Notes: generated by a model not told the origin, from the letters alone. Positions 28,873 to 37,448 are shown, counted from the first letter of the stretch. The stretch is 64,000 nucleotides of DNA from Thalassomonas sp. RHCl1 (GCF_947387555.1 NZ_CANDNZ010000016.1:62001-126000), one strand, 5' to 3'. Numbers and translations are program-made.

Positions 28873-30615
28873 TTATATAGATAGCTTTTCTTCAGCGAAA
28901 ACTTGTTTGGCATTTGCCGTTGCTTTCGACACATAAGTCTCAAGGAGCTTTTGATGATCCTGACCTATGTCTTTGACAATCTGGCCTTCGTTCATCACCA
29001 CAAGCTGGTCGGCAAGATCGAAATAACGATCATCATGGGAAATCACCACCACAGCTTTGCCTTGCGCCCGTAATTCGGGAAGAATATTACGGTAAAAAAT
29101 ATCTTTAAAAGTGGGGTCCTGATCCGCCGCCCATTCGTCAAACAGATAAAGATCTTTATCTTCAATGCAGGCAACCAGCAAAGCGAGCCGACGCTTTTGC
29201 CCGTCGGAAAGGGACAGGGTAGAAAAACGGCCATCGTCGAAGGTGACTTTATTTTCCAGCCCCAGGGCAAGCAAATACCTTTCCACCGTTTCTTTGACCC
29301 CTTGCTGCTCAGCCCCGAGCAAGCGTTCAAACAAATGATAATCAGAATAAATCGCTCCGATACATTGGCGAACCGCGTTAAGGGTACTCTCGTTGACTTT
29401 GACATCATCAAAACAAATTTCACCTGAGCTGGGCACATAATGCTGAGTGATAAGCTTAGATAGGGTCGATTTCCCTGAACCGTTGCCGCCGATGATAAAA
29501 GTGATCTCGCCGCGGTTAATCGTCAGGTTAAGCGGACCCACAGCAAAGCTTCCCGGCTGTTTGCTGTATGTGTATACCACGTCTTTAAGGTGCAGTTGCT
29601 GCCAGTTTTTGATGCTGGTTTGTGCCCGGTTAACCTGTTCTTCAGGCAAATCCCTAAACAGTTTATTCACCCGGCCCAGGGAAACCCTGGCGACAGATAA
29701 TTGCGGGAAATAACCGAGAATGATGGCGATAGGGCCGGTGATGTATAACAACACCATGATCACGCCTATCAGGTCCTGGCTGGAAATGGCATTGTAATTA
29801 ACAAAGATAAAACTGACGGCGCCAATCACAAAGAAGCTGATCAAATCACTGTAGTTAATGGCCACACGCACTATGGTATGGCCTTTTTTGTCATAGCCAA
29901 GTACCTGATATTCTTCTTTGATCAATTCTTCTTTAAAGAAGTCTTCACGTTTTAACTGGTTAAGCTTAAGCTCTTTGGCGCCGTTGATCAGGCCATGTAT
30001 CGCACCGTGTAATTTATCGACGTGAACACGGGATTTTTTAAAATAACTCCGTCCCCACCAGGTTGGCAGCTGATAGGTGACCATGCCCCAAAAAATACAT
30101 TGCACCACAAACCAGAAAATATCGCTGCTCAAATACCAGAGATAGCTCAGCATGCCGGCAAGGGTAACCATATTCACCAAGATATCAGGCAGAATGCGGG
30201 CTCCCATCACGATACGCGGGACATCGGTTGTCAGTGTTGCTATCAACTTGGCTGAGCCCATTTTTTCCAGAGCCAAAATAGGTGCCCTGGCAATACGGTT
30301 GTACATTTTTATCCGCAGCTCAGTGGTTACATCCATGGACACGCGCGTCAGGATCACCTGGGAAAGGGTTCTTGCCGTCAGGATAAAGGCACATAAAAAC
30401 AGGAACATCTGAGCAAATGGCGCTTGGGCAATTTCAAAACCCAGCAACATTTCCGGCGGCTGTTGCACCAGCTTAAATTGCGCCTCTTCCTCCTGGAGCG
30501 CACTTAACACCAGGGGGATCATCAGGGCATAACTGATCCCCGCCAATGCCCCAAGAATGACGGAAATAAAAAGTCGGTTAGGCGCTTTTTCTATAAATGC
30601 ATCAAATAACTTCAT
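28873..30615 (-). CDS. SyrD/PvdE-type peptide-export ABC transporter (580 aa)
   Basis: Half-size ABC exporter with fused membrane and ATPase parts. The first ~310 residues hold about six hydrophobic segments, the first at residues 15-40. The ATPase half (~340-560) has Walker A GGNGSGKST, signature LSDGQKRR, Walker B LYLFDEWAADQDP and the switch histidine VVISHDD. DEWAADQDP is characteristic of the cyclic-peptide/pyoverdine exporter family (PvdE, SyrD), which moves nonribosomal peptides across the inner membrane to the periplasm. It should act as a homodimer. The start overlaps the acylase stop by 4 bp and the stop lies 17 bp before NRPS1, so it is co-transcribed with both. The most likely cargo is the acylated peptide made by this operon. 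Confidence 0.95.
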   Translation of the reverse strand: MKLFDAFIEKAPNRLFISVILGALAGISYALMIPLVLSALQEEEAQFKLVQQPPEMLLGFEIAQAPFAQMFLFLCAFILTARTLSQVILTRVSMDVTTELRIKMYNRIARAPILALEKMGSAKLIATLTTDVPRIVMGARILPDILVNMVTLAGMLSYLWYLSSDIFWFVVQCIFWGMVTYQLPTWWGRSYFKKSRVHVDKLHGAIHGLINGAKELKLNQLKREDFFKEELIKEEYQVLGYDKKGHTIVRVAINYSDLISFFVIGAVSFIFVNYNAISSQDLIGVIMVLLYITGPIAIILGYFPQLSVARVSLGRVNKLFRDLPEEQVNRAQTSIKNWQQLHLKDVVYTYSKQPGSFAVGPLNLTINRGEITFIIGGNGSGKSTLSKLITQHYVPSSGEICFDDVKVNESTLNAVRQCIGAIYSDYHLFERLLGAEQQGVKETVERYLLALGLENKVTFDDGRFSTLSLSDGQKRRLALLVACIEDKDLYLFDEWAADQDPTFKDIFYRNILPELRAQGKAVVVISHDDRYFDLADQLVVMNEGQIVKDIGQDHQKLLETYVSKATANAKQVFAEEKLSI

Positions 30616-33074
30616 TGCAGCTTACTCTCAGTTCCCGGTTTGGCAGGCAAAAGCACAAGTGTGTCAACCGGTTTTTCAGCGGACATCTCGAGCATTTCAA
30701 CATTACGAAACGGTTTCACCATGTCGTCGTAGTGGCGGCTCATAATATTGCCTGACTGCCCGGTGGAGTTCATCACAAGATGGCGTGTGTCGGCTTTGCT
30801 TAAGTCAATGATTTGCCGAAAGCCTGCGCCAAAAGTTTGCAGGTAGCCTTGCGCCTGCTCAAAAGATGAAACCGCGACATTAATGGAGTCCGGTGAACCG
30901 CCATTGCTGATCCTGCGCTCGAAAACTGCATCTAACAGTTTTGCGGAACTAAAGGGGGTATGCTGATATGAGGTATGGTGGACTTCACCCCATTGCCAAT
31001 CCTTGGTATCGCTTCCCTGAAGTTTGGACAAGCGGGATATCGCCGATACCAGGGATGACTGTAAAATCTGCTCACAGCTTTCCGTTGCCTGGGTATTAAC
31101 CTTGTCACACCAGTTATAGTCGCTGCTATGCTTTGCTTCGAGGATAGCTTTGATGTCCTCAACCGAAATAAAGCCACGCACCGTTCGCAGAAAGCTGTCC
31201 CGGGCGCCTTTACCCCATTGCATGGTTAACTCATCAGAAAACAACGCTTCTCTGAGAAAGCCGAGCCAGGTGTTGTAAAGGGTGGCGCCATAGCTGTCCC
31301 GAGCCATATCCCCGTTCCAGCTGCGCAGGTATTCAAGCGCTTTTTCCTGGGTTTGTGTTGCCGGTGTGACTTTTGTAAAAACCGGCAATAACGCCAGAGA
31401 GGAAAGATTAAGGGTATCTGCCTGGATGGTTTGCATTTGCTCGGCGCTTAATTTGCCTTGTTGCAACGCCTGTTTAAGCATATCCTGAATGCGGACAGCG
31501 CGGGCCGGTGGCGCCCAGTCTTGTGAAATAAAATAGGGATAATCTGCAGAGACCGCTTTGTTGTTGGCATTAATAATATAGCCTTCGGGAGGGTTATAGC
31601 TGCTCGGCCATTCATCAACCGGAATATATCCGAGCCACTGGTATTGATTGTCCCATCCCGGAACCGGGAGATTGCCTTTGCCGGTTTGTCGAAGCGGAAT
31701 ATGGCCGATCCCCAGGTAACCTATGTTTCCTTGTGTATCGGCATAGAGCATGTTCAGGTTTGGGGCTACATGCTGTTTTAATGCCGCGTTAAATTGCGCC
31801 CAATCCTGCGCATAGTTCAGGTCAAAAAAGGCCTGAAACGAAGTATCCTTATCATCCAAAGCGGTCCAACGCAGGGAAACAGCCTGCTCAGAAGTTTTAA
31901 AAACATCCGATATAACAGGTCCGTGACGGCCGGTGCGAATATTGACTTCTATCGGTTGTATGTCCTTGCGCAAACCGGCAGGAAAGTCTTGTTTAACATG
32001 AATAATTTCTTTTTTAACATCAAAAGGCAACCACTGGCCATCGGCAAGATACAGGTTGTTGTCGACATGGTTTATTTGCTCAAAAAACAGATCCTGGTTG
32101 TCTCCCATCATGGAAGATCCACCCCAGGCGATATGGCCATTTCGCCCGAAAATCACTAGGGGTAACCCCACCAAGGTCATGCCACTGGCGTTCAGCTTAT
32201 CCCCCCGAAGGTTCGCGATATACCACAAAGAAGGGATTTGTAATCCCAAATGAGGGTCATTGGCCAAGATAGCCCCGCCATTTGCCGAATGTTGGCCGGA
32301 AACCGCCCAGACATTAGTGCCCACGTATTTGCCGCCGATTTGCAGATGCTGTTCAATGTCCAGCTGCAACTCCAGCATAGCCGCCATATTTTCCTGTCCG
32401 GCGGGGTCATATTCTGCGGTAACGGGCCCGTTGCCGGGATAATCCGAAAACAGGGTAGCCACTTGCTCAGGCGTTAATTGTTGTGAGGCTAAATGGCGGC
32501 TGATTTCCTTTCTGAAATTGCCGCTTAAATTCAGGGCAAAGACCTTGATCCACGCCAACGAATCTTGCGGAGTCCAGGGCTCAGGTTGAATATCGAGCAA
32601 TGCAAACTCCGGCGGAAGTATCCCGGTCTGGTTCAGCCAGGCATTTATGCCGTCAGAGTAGGCAATAAGGGCTTGTTGGGCTTTGGGGGTTAACACCTGC
32701 CAGTCATCGGCGGCTTTTTCATAAAGTGATAAGGTTCTAAACCAGATATCCCGGTTAACACTACTTTTTCCGAAAACTTCACTTAGTCTTCCCTGGACGA
32801 TTCGTCGCTGAACCTCCAATTGCCACAAGCGATCTTGAGCATGTGCGTAACCCAGGCCGAAATAGGCATCGTTATCACTTTGCGCGCTAATATTGACAAT
32901 ACCGCTTGGACTTCTTGCTATGGCAACCTTTGCCTGGATCCCGGTTACCGAGGTTTCCCCAGACAGCTGAGGTAAACTTTCAGCCATATGAAAATAGATA
33001 TAACAAACGAAGAGTACTATTGGCAGCAAAGCGAATATAACTATTCGGCTTAAAATAGGATTAAATTTATACAT
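30612..33074 (-). CDS. Periplasmic penicillin-acylase-family hydrolase, PvdQ-like role (820 aa)
   Basis: Ntn-hydrolase of the penicillin G acylase / AHL acylase family. Residues 8-30 form an uncleaved or cleavable membrane signal, placing the enzyme in the periplasm. The alpha-chain region contains the family pattern GYAHAQDRLWQLEVQRR (~75). The maturation site reads YVG-TNVWAVSG: the residue that becomes the new N-terminus and nucleophile after autocleavage is Thr253 rather than the usual serine. ANDPHLGLQIPSLWY (~270) and GRNGHIAWG (~310) match conserved beta-chain blocks. First gene of the operon, overlapping the exporter by 4 bp. In pyoverdine synthesis PvdQ removes the starter fatty acid after export by PvdE; the same order of acyl-type start, exporter and acylase suggests the same job here. 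Quorum-signal degradation is an alternative but does not explain the operon. Confidence 0.88.
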   Translation of the reverse strand: MYKFNPILSRIVIFALLPIVLFVCYIYFHMAESLPQLSGETSVTGIQAKVAIARSPSGIVNISAQSDNDAYFGLGYAHAQDRLWQLEVQRRIVQGRLSEVFGKSSVNRDIWFRTLSLYEKAADDWQVLTPKAQQALIAYSDGINAWLNQTGILPPEFALLDIQPEPWTPQDSLAWIKVFALNLSGNFRKEISRHLASQQLTPEQVATLFSDYPGNGPVTAEYDPAGQENMAAMLELQLDIEQHLQIGGKYVGTNVWAVSGQHSANGGAILANDPHLGLQIPSLWYIANLRGDKLNASGMTLVGLPLVIFGRNGHIAWGGSSMMGDNQDLFFEQINHVDNNLYLADGQWLPFDVKKEIIHVKQDFPAGLRKDIQPIEVNIRTGRHGPVISDVFKTSEQAVSLRWTALDDKDTSFQAFFDLNYAQDWAQFNAALKQHVAPNLNMLYADTQGNIGYLGIGHIPLRQTGKGNLPVPGWDNQYQWLGYIPVDEWPSSYNPPEGYIINANNKAVSADYPYFISQDWAPPARAVRIQDMLKQALQQGKLSAEQMQTIQADTLNLSSLALLPVFTKVTPATQTQEKALEYLRSWNGDMARDSYGATLYNTWLGFLREALFSDELTMQWGKGARDSFLRTVRGFISVEDIKAILEAKHSSDYNWCDKVNTQATESCEQILQSSLVSAISRLSKLQGSDTKDWQWGEVHHTSYQHTPFSSAKLLDAVFERRISNGGSPDSINVAVSSFEQAQGYLQTFGAGFRQIIDLSKADTRHLVMNSTGQSGNIMSRHYDDMVKPFRNVEMLEMSAEKPVDTLVLLPAKPGTESKLQ

Positions 33075-33597
33075 CTAATACACTTACTTCTTTTTATTAT
33101 TATTGTTGTTTTTTTGCCAGGAATGGGGCGGCAGATTTTAAGAAGAGTAAGTAAGCGTATCTAGCTTAACGCACTGTTCCTTGTGCATCACAGTGCTTGT
33201 GTAAAGCACTCATCCCTGTAATTCTTGGTGCCTGCTATAACATGCTTGCATCAAAGAATTAACAATTATCCTATAGAGGTTATTCGCCACAAGCAAGCCC
33301 TCAACCAACAAATTTGTACTTTTTTTGTATAGAAATGGTATGAAATTCATCCCAATCAGCGAAACGACTCCTTGGTGAGCCTATAAATTTGTGGCTTTGC
33401 GCGAAAGTTTTCAGCCACAACTGTAGACAAGTAGATTAATTTGATTTTTTACCCCGGCGCAATCTTGACAGCGATTAGTTCAAGCCAGTACTCTCATTAG
33501 CCTTGCAGAATAAAAATCACTTTTTTATTCTGCAAAAACAGCAGGCTTAACAGGCCAGGATATTTGGATAACATCGTTAATATTAAAGGAAAAAATA
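33075..33597. promoter_or_regulatory. Divergent intergenic region upstream of the NRPS operon
   Basis: This 523-bp AT-rich gap separates the NRPS operon (leftward) from the isomerase gene (rightward) and must hold both promoters. No open frame of interest was seen. It contains the perfect inverted repeat listed separately at 33503-33535. I looked for a Fur-box-like palindrome, as expected for siderophore operons, and saw no convincing one. No sigma-70 promoter pair stands out enough to place a start site. Confidence 0.5.
33503..33535. repeat. Perfect 14-bp inverted repeat, 5-base loop
   Basis: Arms TTGCAGAATAAAAA (33503-33516) and TTTTTATTCTGCAA (33522-33535) are exact reverse complements around TCACT. 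It ends 62 bp before the isomerase start. The right arm is not followed by a T-run, and the outer half of the stem is TTGCAGAAT, so it could be a regulator site, a weak terminator for transcription coming from either side, or a 5' leader hairpin. Confidence 0.6.
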
Positions 33598-34200
33598 ATG
33601 AATACAGCAATTGATTTTTATTTTGACTTCGGCAGTCCCACGTCCTATTTAGCCTATTACCGCCTGCAACAACTTAGCCGAAAATATTCAGCCCAAATAC
33701 ACTATAAGCCTGTATTGCTGGGAGGTATTTTTAAGCAGACAGAGAATGCCTCACCGGCTATGATCCCGGCCAAAGCCCGCTATATGATGCAACATGACCT
33801 GCCCAGGTTCGCCAAGCGCTATGTTATCGACTTTAAACTCAACCCGTATTTTCCCATCAATACCTTACCTTTAATGCGCGGCGCACTGGCGGCAGAGAAG
33901 TCAGGGTGTTTTGACCGTTATTGCCAAGTGGTTTTTACCGCCATCTGGCAAAAGGGCTTAAATCTGGGAGATATGGATATTCTTGCCCGGGAATTGGCGG
34001 CCGGAGATATCGATGTTAACACCTTAATGGCGTTAAGCCAGGGAAATGAAATTAAACAAACGCTTATCCGTTTAACCGATGAGGCCGTTGCCCGGGGTCT
34101 TTTCGGTGTTCCGACCATGTTTATTGGCGATGACATGTATTTTGGTCAGGACAGGTTAGATTTTATCGAAGAAACATTAACAGCGCGACAAAACAGCTGA
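33598..34200 (+). CDS. DsbA-fold 2-hydroxychromene-2-carboxylate isomerase family protein (200 aa)
   Basis: Cytoplasmic thioredoxin-fold protein of the NahD / kappa-class glutathione transferase family. The N-terminus reads FYFDFGSPTSYLAYYRL, where the Ser after Gly occupies the glutathione-activating position of this family instead of a CxxC pair. The C-terminal GLFGVPTMFIGDDMYFGQDRL matches the conserved cis-Pro region. Length (200 aa) is normal for the family. Members isomerise chromene carboxylates with glutathione or act as general GSH-dependent isomerases and transferases; the substrate here is unknown since no aromatic degradation genes are nearby. An AAAGGA site precedes ATG 33598, and a strong terminator follows at 34223, so it is monocistronic and probably unconnected to the NRPS operon. 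Confidence 0.85.
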   Translation: MNTAIDFYFDFGSPTSYLAYYRLQQLSRKYSAQIHYKPVLLGGIFKQTENASPAMIPAKARYMMQHDLPRFAKRYVIDFKLNPYFPINTLPLMRGALAAEKSGCFDRYCQVVFTAIWQKGLNLGDMDILARELAAGDIDVNTLMALSQGNEIKQTLIRLTDEAVARGLFGVPTMFIGDDMYFGQDRLDFIEETLTARQNS

Positions 34201-34222
34201 TAGATCTCACGCTAGCTTAACA

Positions 34223-34260
34223 CAGGGCCGAATTGGCCCTGAGTTCTTCTTCTTTCTTTA
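34223..34260 (+). terminator. Rho-independent terminator of the isomerase gene
   Basis: CAGGGCC (34223-34229), loop GAATT, GGCCCTG (34235-34241), followed by a T-rich tract (TTCTTCTTCTTTCTTTATTT). Perfect 7-bp GC-rich stem, 22 bp after the isomerase stop. Confidence 0.85.
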
Positions 34261-34413
34261 TTTCCCCTCTTGCTCTGTGCCATAGCCCGTCATTTTTCCG
34301 CTTTTCCCGCAAACGGGCTTACTTGATGCCCGTCACCGTTATTTAAATTTTTCTGCAATCAATTACCCGACTCATACGTTATTAGTTTGTCATTAATCAA
34401 AAGAGAAATTGCG

Positions 34414-34890
34414 ATGAAATCTATAAAAGCTCTGTTACTCACCTGCGGCTTATTATTGGCTGCCACGGCTAATGCCGGTAGTTTTGACAGCAGTAAAGGC
34501 ATGGAGCAAATGAATATTGAAGGTGAACTGGTCTGCATCGGTTGTAGCTTAAAGAAACTCTCGGGGGCAAATGCCCAGTGTTCGTTATACAGCCTGCATG
34601 ATGTCGGGTTAAAACTGGCGGACGGTACCTTGTGGAGTTTTGTCAATAACGAAAAAGGCCATGACATTATCCGGGCGCATCATACGGTATTGCATAAAAA
34701 GGCCAGCATCAGCGGCTGGTTATATCCAAATGCCCACCAAATTGAAATAGCTGATATCAAGGTTGAAGGAGTCAATGCAGATGAGATAGCCAAGACGGCA
34801 TGGCAAGAAGATCAAAAGATTGCCAAGGCACTTGCCAGTCGCAAGGTGGGTCAGGCACCGGAGCACAACCATGGCAAAGACCATCATTAG
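34414..34890 (+). CDS. Secreted CxxC protein with His-rich tail, unknown function (158 aa)
   Basis: Start chosen at ATG 34414 (AGAGAAA upstream) because the upstream in-frame TTG would spoil the signal peptide; residues 1-21 (MKSIKALLLTCGLLLAATANA) are a clear Sec signal with ANA cleavage. The mature protein has a CIGC motif (~residue 40) followed by another Cys, and ends in a His/Asp tail (EHNHGKDHH) suited to metal binding. I do not recognise the family. It heads an operon with a DsbD-like membrane protein, a TlpA-like thioredoxin, an ECF sigma factor and an anti-sigma factor, so a periplasmic thiol or metal-handling role (substrate or partner of the thioredoxin) is likely. That is inference from context. 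Confidence 0.75.
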   Translation: MKSIKALLLTCGLLLAATANAGSFDSSKGMEQMNIEGELVCIGCSLKKLSGANAQCSLYSLHDVGLKLADGTLWSFVNNEKGHDIIRAHHTVLHKKASISGWLYPNAHQIEIADIKVEGVNADEIAKTAWQEDQKIAKALASRKVGQAPEHNHGKDHH

Positions 34891-34928
34891 TTTCGTGTCC
34901 GTGGCTTATCAAGCTTTGCGGGGGTTAA

Positions 34929-35633
34929 ATGGAAAATATCAATGAACTATTAACTGCCAGCTTGCAAGGCGGTGTTTTTGCCGCCATCGCCTTGGCCTTT
35001 CTCGGCGGCTTGCTCACCAGTGCAACCCCCTGCGTTTATCCGATGATCCCGATCACCATCAGTGTGATCGGCGGTAACAGCGGCAGCAGGCGCTTTAGCG
35101 GTTTCATTAATTCTGTCATCTATGTCGCGGGATTAGCCCTGGTATATGGCGGACTGGGCGTGCTAGCAGCGGCAACCGGCAGTTTGTTTGGCGAAATATC
35201 CACTCATCCCTGGGGCTATTTCCTGGTCGCCAATTTATGCCTGTTTTTTGCCGCTTGGATGATGGGTTGGGTAAATTTGCCGCAACTGGGATTTATGGCC
35301 AGTCCCGGCACTAACACTTCGTTGGGTAAAGGAAAAATATTACTGGCAGGCATGGCATCCGGTTTGGTTGCCGGCCCCTGTACCGCGCCTGTGCTGGCAA
35401 CTTTATTAACCTTTGCCGCCACCAGCGGAGAATTGCTCTACGGCGGCTTGTTGTTATTTGTCTTTGCCTTTGGTTTGGGGACGCTTTTGATCCTTATCGG
35501 CACCTTTTCCTCCCTCGCCGCCAGAATCCCTAAGTCAGGCGCCTGGATGTTATGGACAGAACGCTTATTGGCACTGCTGATGCTGGGCGCGGCGGAGTAC
35601 TTTTTCATACAAATGGGCATGTTACTGTTTTAA
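34929..35633 (+). CDS. DsbD/CcdA-family membrane electron transporter (234 aa)
   Basis: Stand-alone version of the transmembrane domain of DsbD, without the two periplasmic thioredoxin-like domains. About six hydrophobic segments are visible. The two redox cysteines sit in the conserved proline contexts SATPCVYPMIP (~residue 35) and AGPCTAPVLA (~residue 158). The family carries electrons from cytoplasmic thioredoxin through the inner membrane to periplasmic acceptors. The TlpA-like protein encoded 11 bp downstream is the natural acceptor. It starts 38 bp after the CxxC protein. Confidence 0.92.
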   Translation: MENINELLTASLQGGVFAAIALAFLGGLLTSATPCVYPMIPITISVIGGNSGSRRFSGFINSVIYVAGLALVYGGLGVLAAATGSLFGEISTHPWGYFLVANLCLFFAAWMMGWVNLPQLGFMASPGTNTSLGKGKILLAGMASGLVAGPCTAPVLATLLTFAATSGELLYGGLLLFVFAFGLGTLLILIGTFSSLAARIPKSGAWMLWTERLLALLMLGAAEYFFIQMGMLLF

Positions 35634-35644
35634 GGAGTATTGTG

Positions 35645-36151
35645 ATGAAGATTTTAATGATTTTTTGCTTTTGCCTTCTGGTTAACCTGCCGGCAGCAGC
35701 AACGGCCTATAAGGGTGATACCGCGGCCGATTTTACCATCAGTGAAATTGACGGCAGTAAATTTCAGCTGTCGGACTATAAAGGTAAACAAGCGGTGTAT
35801 CTAATTTTTTGGGCAACCTGGTGTCCTAACTGCAAGCGGGAGATCCCTAAACTAAAAGAGATCCATGCCAGCTATGGTGGCGATATCAAGGTACTGGCCA
35901 TCAATACCAGCATCAACGACTCACTCAAAAAAGTAAAACACTATATAGAAAAACACGCATTAACCTATCCTGTGGCCTACGATACTGAGCGTAGAGTAAC
36001 TAAACTTTATAGAGTAATGGGTACGCCGACCCAGCTGGTAATTGATATCAATGGCGTGATCCAATACCGCGCGGTCGAGGTGCCGGATGATTTGGCCAAA
36101 CATCTGGAGCGGTTATTAACTGTAAAAAGCGATAGTTCGCATGCTGAGTAA
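35645..36151 (+). CDS. TlpA-like periplasmic thioredoxin (168 aa)
   Basis: Start set at ATG 35645, 7 bases after AAGGAG; longer in-frame extensions overlap the DsbD-like gene. Residues 1-22 are a signal peptide (ILMIFCFCLLVNLPAAATA). The thioredoxin fold follows, with active site WATWCPNCKRE (~residues 58-68) and the cis-Pro loop VMGTPTQLVIDING (~residue 125). This is the AhpC/TSA-like TlpA/ResA subgroup, which reduces disulfides in periplasmic targets and is recharged by CcdA/DsbD. Its stop overlaps the sigma factor start by 11 bp. Confidence 0.92.
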   Translation: MKILMIFCFCLLVNLPAAATAYKGDTAADFTISEIDGSKFQLSDYKGKQAVYLIFWATWCPNCKREIPKLKEIHASYGGDIKVLAINTSINDSLKKVKHYIEKHALTYPVAYDTERRVTKLYRVMGTPTQLVIDINGVIQYRAVEVPDDLAKHLERLLTVKSDSSHAE

Positions 36152-36620
36152 CGAGCAATTTAACAAACTATACCGGTACGGACTTTCGCTGTGTCAAAGT
36201 GAAGATCGGGCATATGATTTACTGCAATCATCACTGGAAAAATACTTGAGTAAAAATATTTCGATTGAACATCCGATGGCCTACTTGCGAACTATGATGC
36301 GCAATCAGTATTTTGACGAGCAGCGTCACCAGAAATTGCATCTGGTGAAGCAAAATGATCTCCAAGACAACCGGGATGCCTTTAAATCGCTGGAAGATAT
36401 TTATATCGAACAGGATCAAATCCGGCACCTGTTAAATGAATTAGATGATGAAGAAAGGGAGTTAATGTTTTTATGGGCGGTAGAAGAATATTCAGTTCAG
36501 GAGGTTGCTAATATGCAGGGTAAACCTAAAGGTACATTGCTGTCTAAAATTCATCGCCTTAAGCAAAGATTAACAACAAAGTTTGCGAGTTTTCTTGAAA
36601 CAAAGTCGGAGACTTGGTGA
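36141..36620 (+). CDS. ECF-type RNA polymerase sigma factor (159 aa)
   Basis: Small sigma-70-family factor. Region 2 includes AYLRTMMRNQYFDEQR (~47-62), the usual DNA-melting and -10-recognition helix. Region 4 includes EEREL followed by the helix-turn-helix EEYSVQEVANMQGKPKGTLLSKIHRLKQRL (in part, ~115-145). Length is typical for an ECF factor. It overlaps the thioredoxin gene upstream by 11 bp and the anti-sigma candidate downstream by 1 bp (TGATG), so the three are translationally coupled. It probably activates its own operon in response to periplasmic thiol or metal stress. Confidence 0.9.
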   Translation: MLSNEQFNKLYRYGLSLCQSEDRAYDLLQSSLEKYLSKNISIEHPMAYLRTMMRNQYFDEQRHQKLHLVKQNDLQDNRDAFKSLEDIYIEQDQIRHLLNELDDEERELMFLWAVEEYSVQEVANMQGKPKGTLLSKIHRLKQRLTTKFASFLETKSETW

Positions 36621-37285
36621 TGAAAAAAACACTTAAACAAGATCTAGCGAATTTTTACCGGGATAAGAAACTTTCGCAGAAGCAGCTTGAGAGCTTGCAG
36701 CAGATACAGGCTAAAGCCGGTAATAATCAACTGGCAGGGCAGGGCAAAGCTTCCTGGTTTAAAACCTTACTACAGCTGCCGGTGAAAATGCTTAACTACT
36801 TCTACCAAGGCGACAAGGCAAGTTCATTAAAGCTTTCCTGGTCAATCAGTGCCTTGGCCGTGACATTTATATTGGTTCTTGGTATTCGGGCCGGTTTGCA
36901 GCCTTCTGTAGATGAGAGAATCGTCAGTGAAATTGCCTATAACCATAATAAACAGACAGCACTAGAAGTAAAATCTGCCACTTTAGCAGATGTCGGTAAT
37001 TATCTGACTAAACTGGACTTCAGCCTGATTAATTCCGAGCGCTTTGCTTCGTCTGAGTGGGAATTGCAGGGGGGGCGCTACTGCTCGATTCAGGGCAATC
37101 TGGCGGCTCAGTTGCGTATCAAAAACAAGCAAACAGGTAAAGTGATGACCCTTTATCAGACTAAATTGCCACAGCACTCGCCGGTTATCCCCGCTAACCA
37201 TTATGGCTATGATGCCGGGGTAAAGGTGGAGTTATGGTTAGAGAAAGGGCTGATGTTAGGGCTGGCACAAAGTGAAGTGGAATAA
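36620..37285 (+). CDS. Probable membrane anti-sigma factor (221 aa)
   Basis: Start taken at ATG 36620, overlapping the sigma stop by one base (TGATG). Residues 1-75 are cytoplasmic, Lys/Gln-rich and helical (DLANFYRDKKLSQKQLESLQQIQ). A single membrane span lies at about 78-95 (ISALAVTFILVLGIRAG), and ~125 periplasmic residues follow with one Cys (GRYCSIQG). Topology and position directly after an ECF sigma gene are those of a membrane anti-sigma factor. I see no zinc-binding HxxxCxxC motif, so it is not a classical ZAS protein. A periplasmic sensor role is inferred. Confidence 0.7.
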   Translation: MKKTLKQDLANFYRDKKLSQKQLESLQQIQAKAGNNQLAGQGKASWFKTLLQLPVKMLNYFYQGDKASSLKLSWSISALAVTFILVLGIRAGLQPSVDERIVSEIAYNHNKQTALEVKSATLADVGNYLTKLDFSLINSERFASSEWELQGGRYCSIQGNLAAQLRIKNKQTGKVMTLYQTKLPQHSPVIPANHYGYDAGVKVELWLEKGLMLGLAQSEVE

Positions 37286-37381
37286 CAGGAGATTAATCTT
37301 TTCTACTTCGGCATTTAAACATCGAGCTGTAGATATTCCTGCCGGTGTATTTTCTTTCACATAACATATCCCTGATAACAA

Positions 37382-37403
37382 GGCGCTTGTTCATACAAGC
37401 GCC
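37382..37403. terminator. Hairpin between convergent genes
   Basis: GGCGCTTGT (37382-37390), loop TCAT, ACAAGCGCC (37395-37403): a perfect 9-bp stem in the 163-bp gap between the anti-sigma gene and the oppositely oriented FG-GAP gene. It has no T-run on either strand, so its terminator activity is likely but not certain. Confidence 0.6.
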
Positions 37404-37448
37404 CGAATAGCTAAAGCTAAACGACTGTCAGCATTAACCTGATAGCAA

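Noticed and set aside
33240-33360. AT-rich stretches (AACAATTATCC, AATGGTATGAAATTC) as a possible Fur box for a siderophore operon
   Set aside because: They do not form the GATAATGATAATCATTATC-type palindrome; too degenerate to call.
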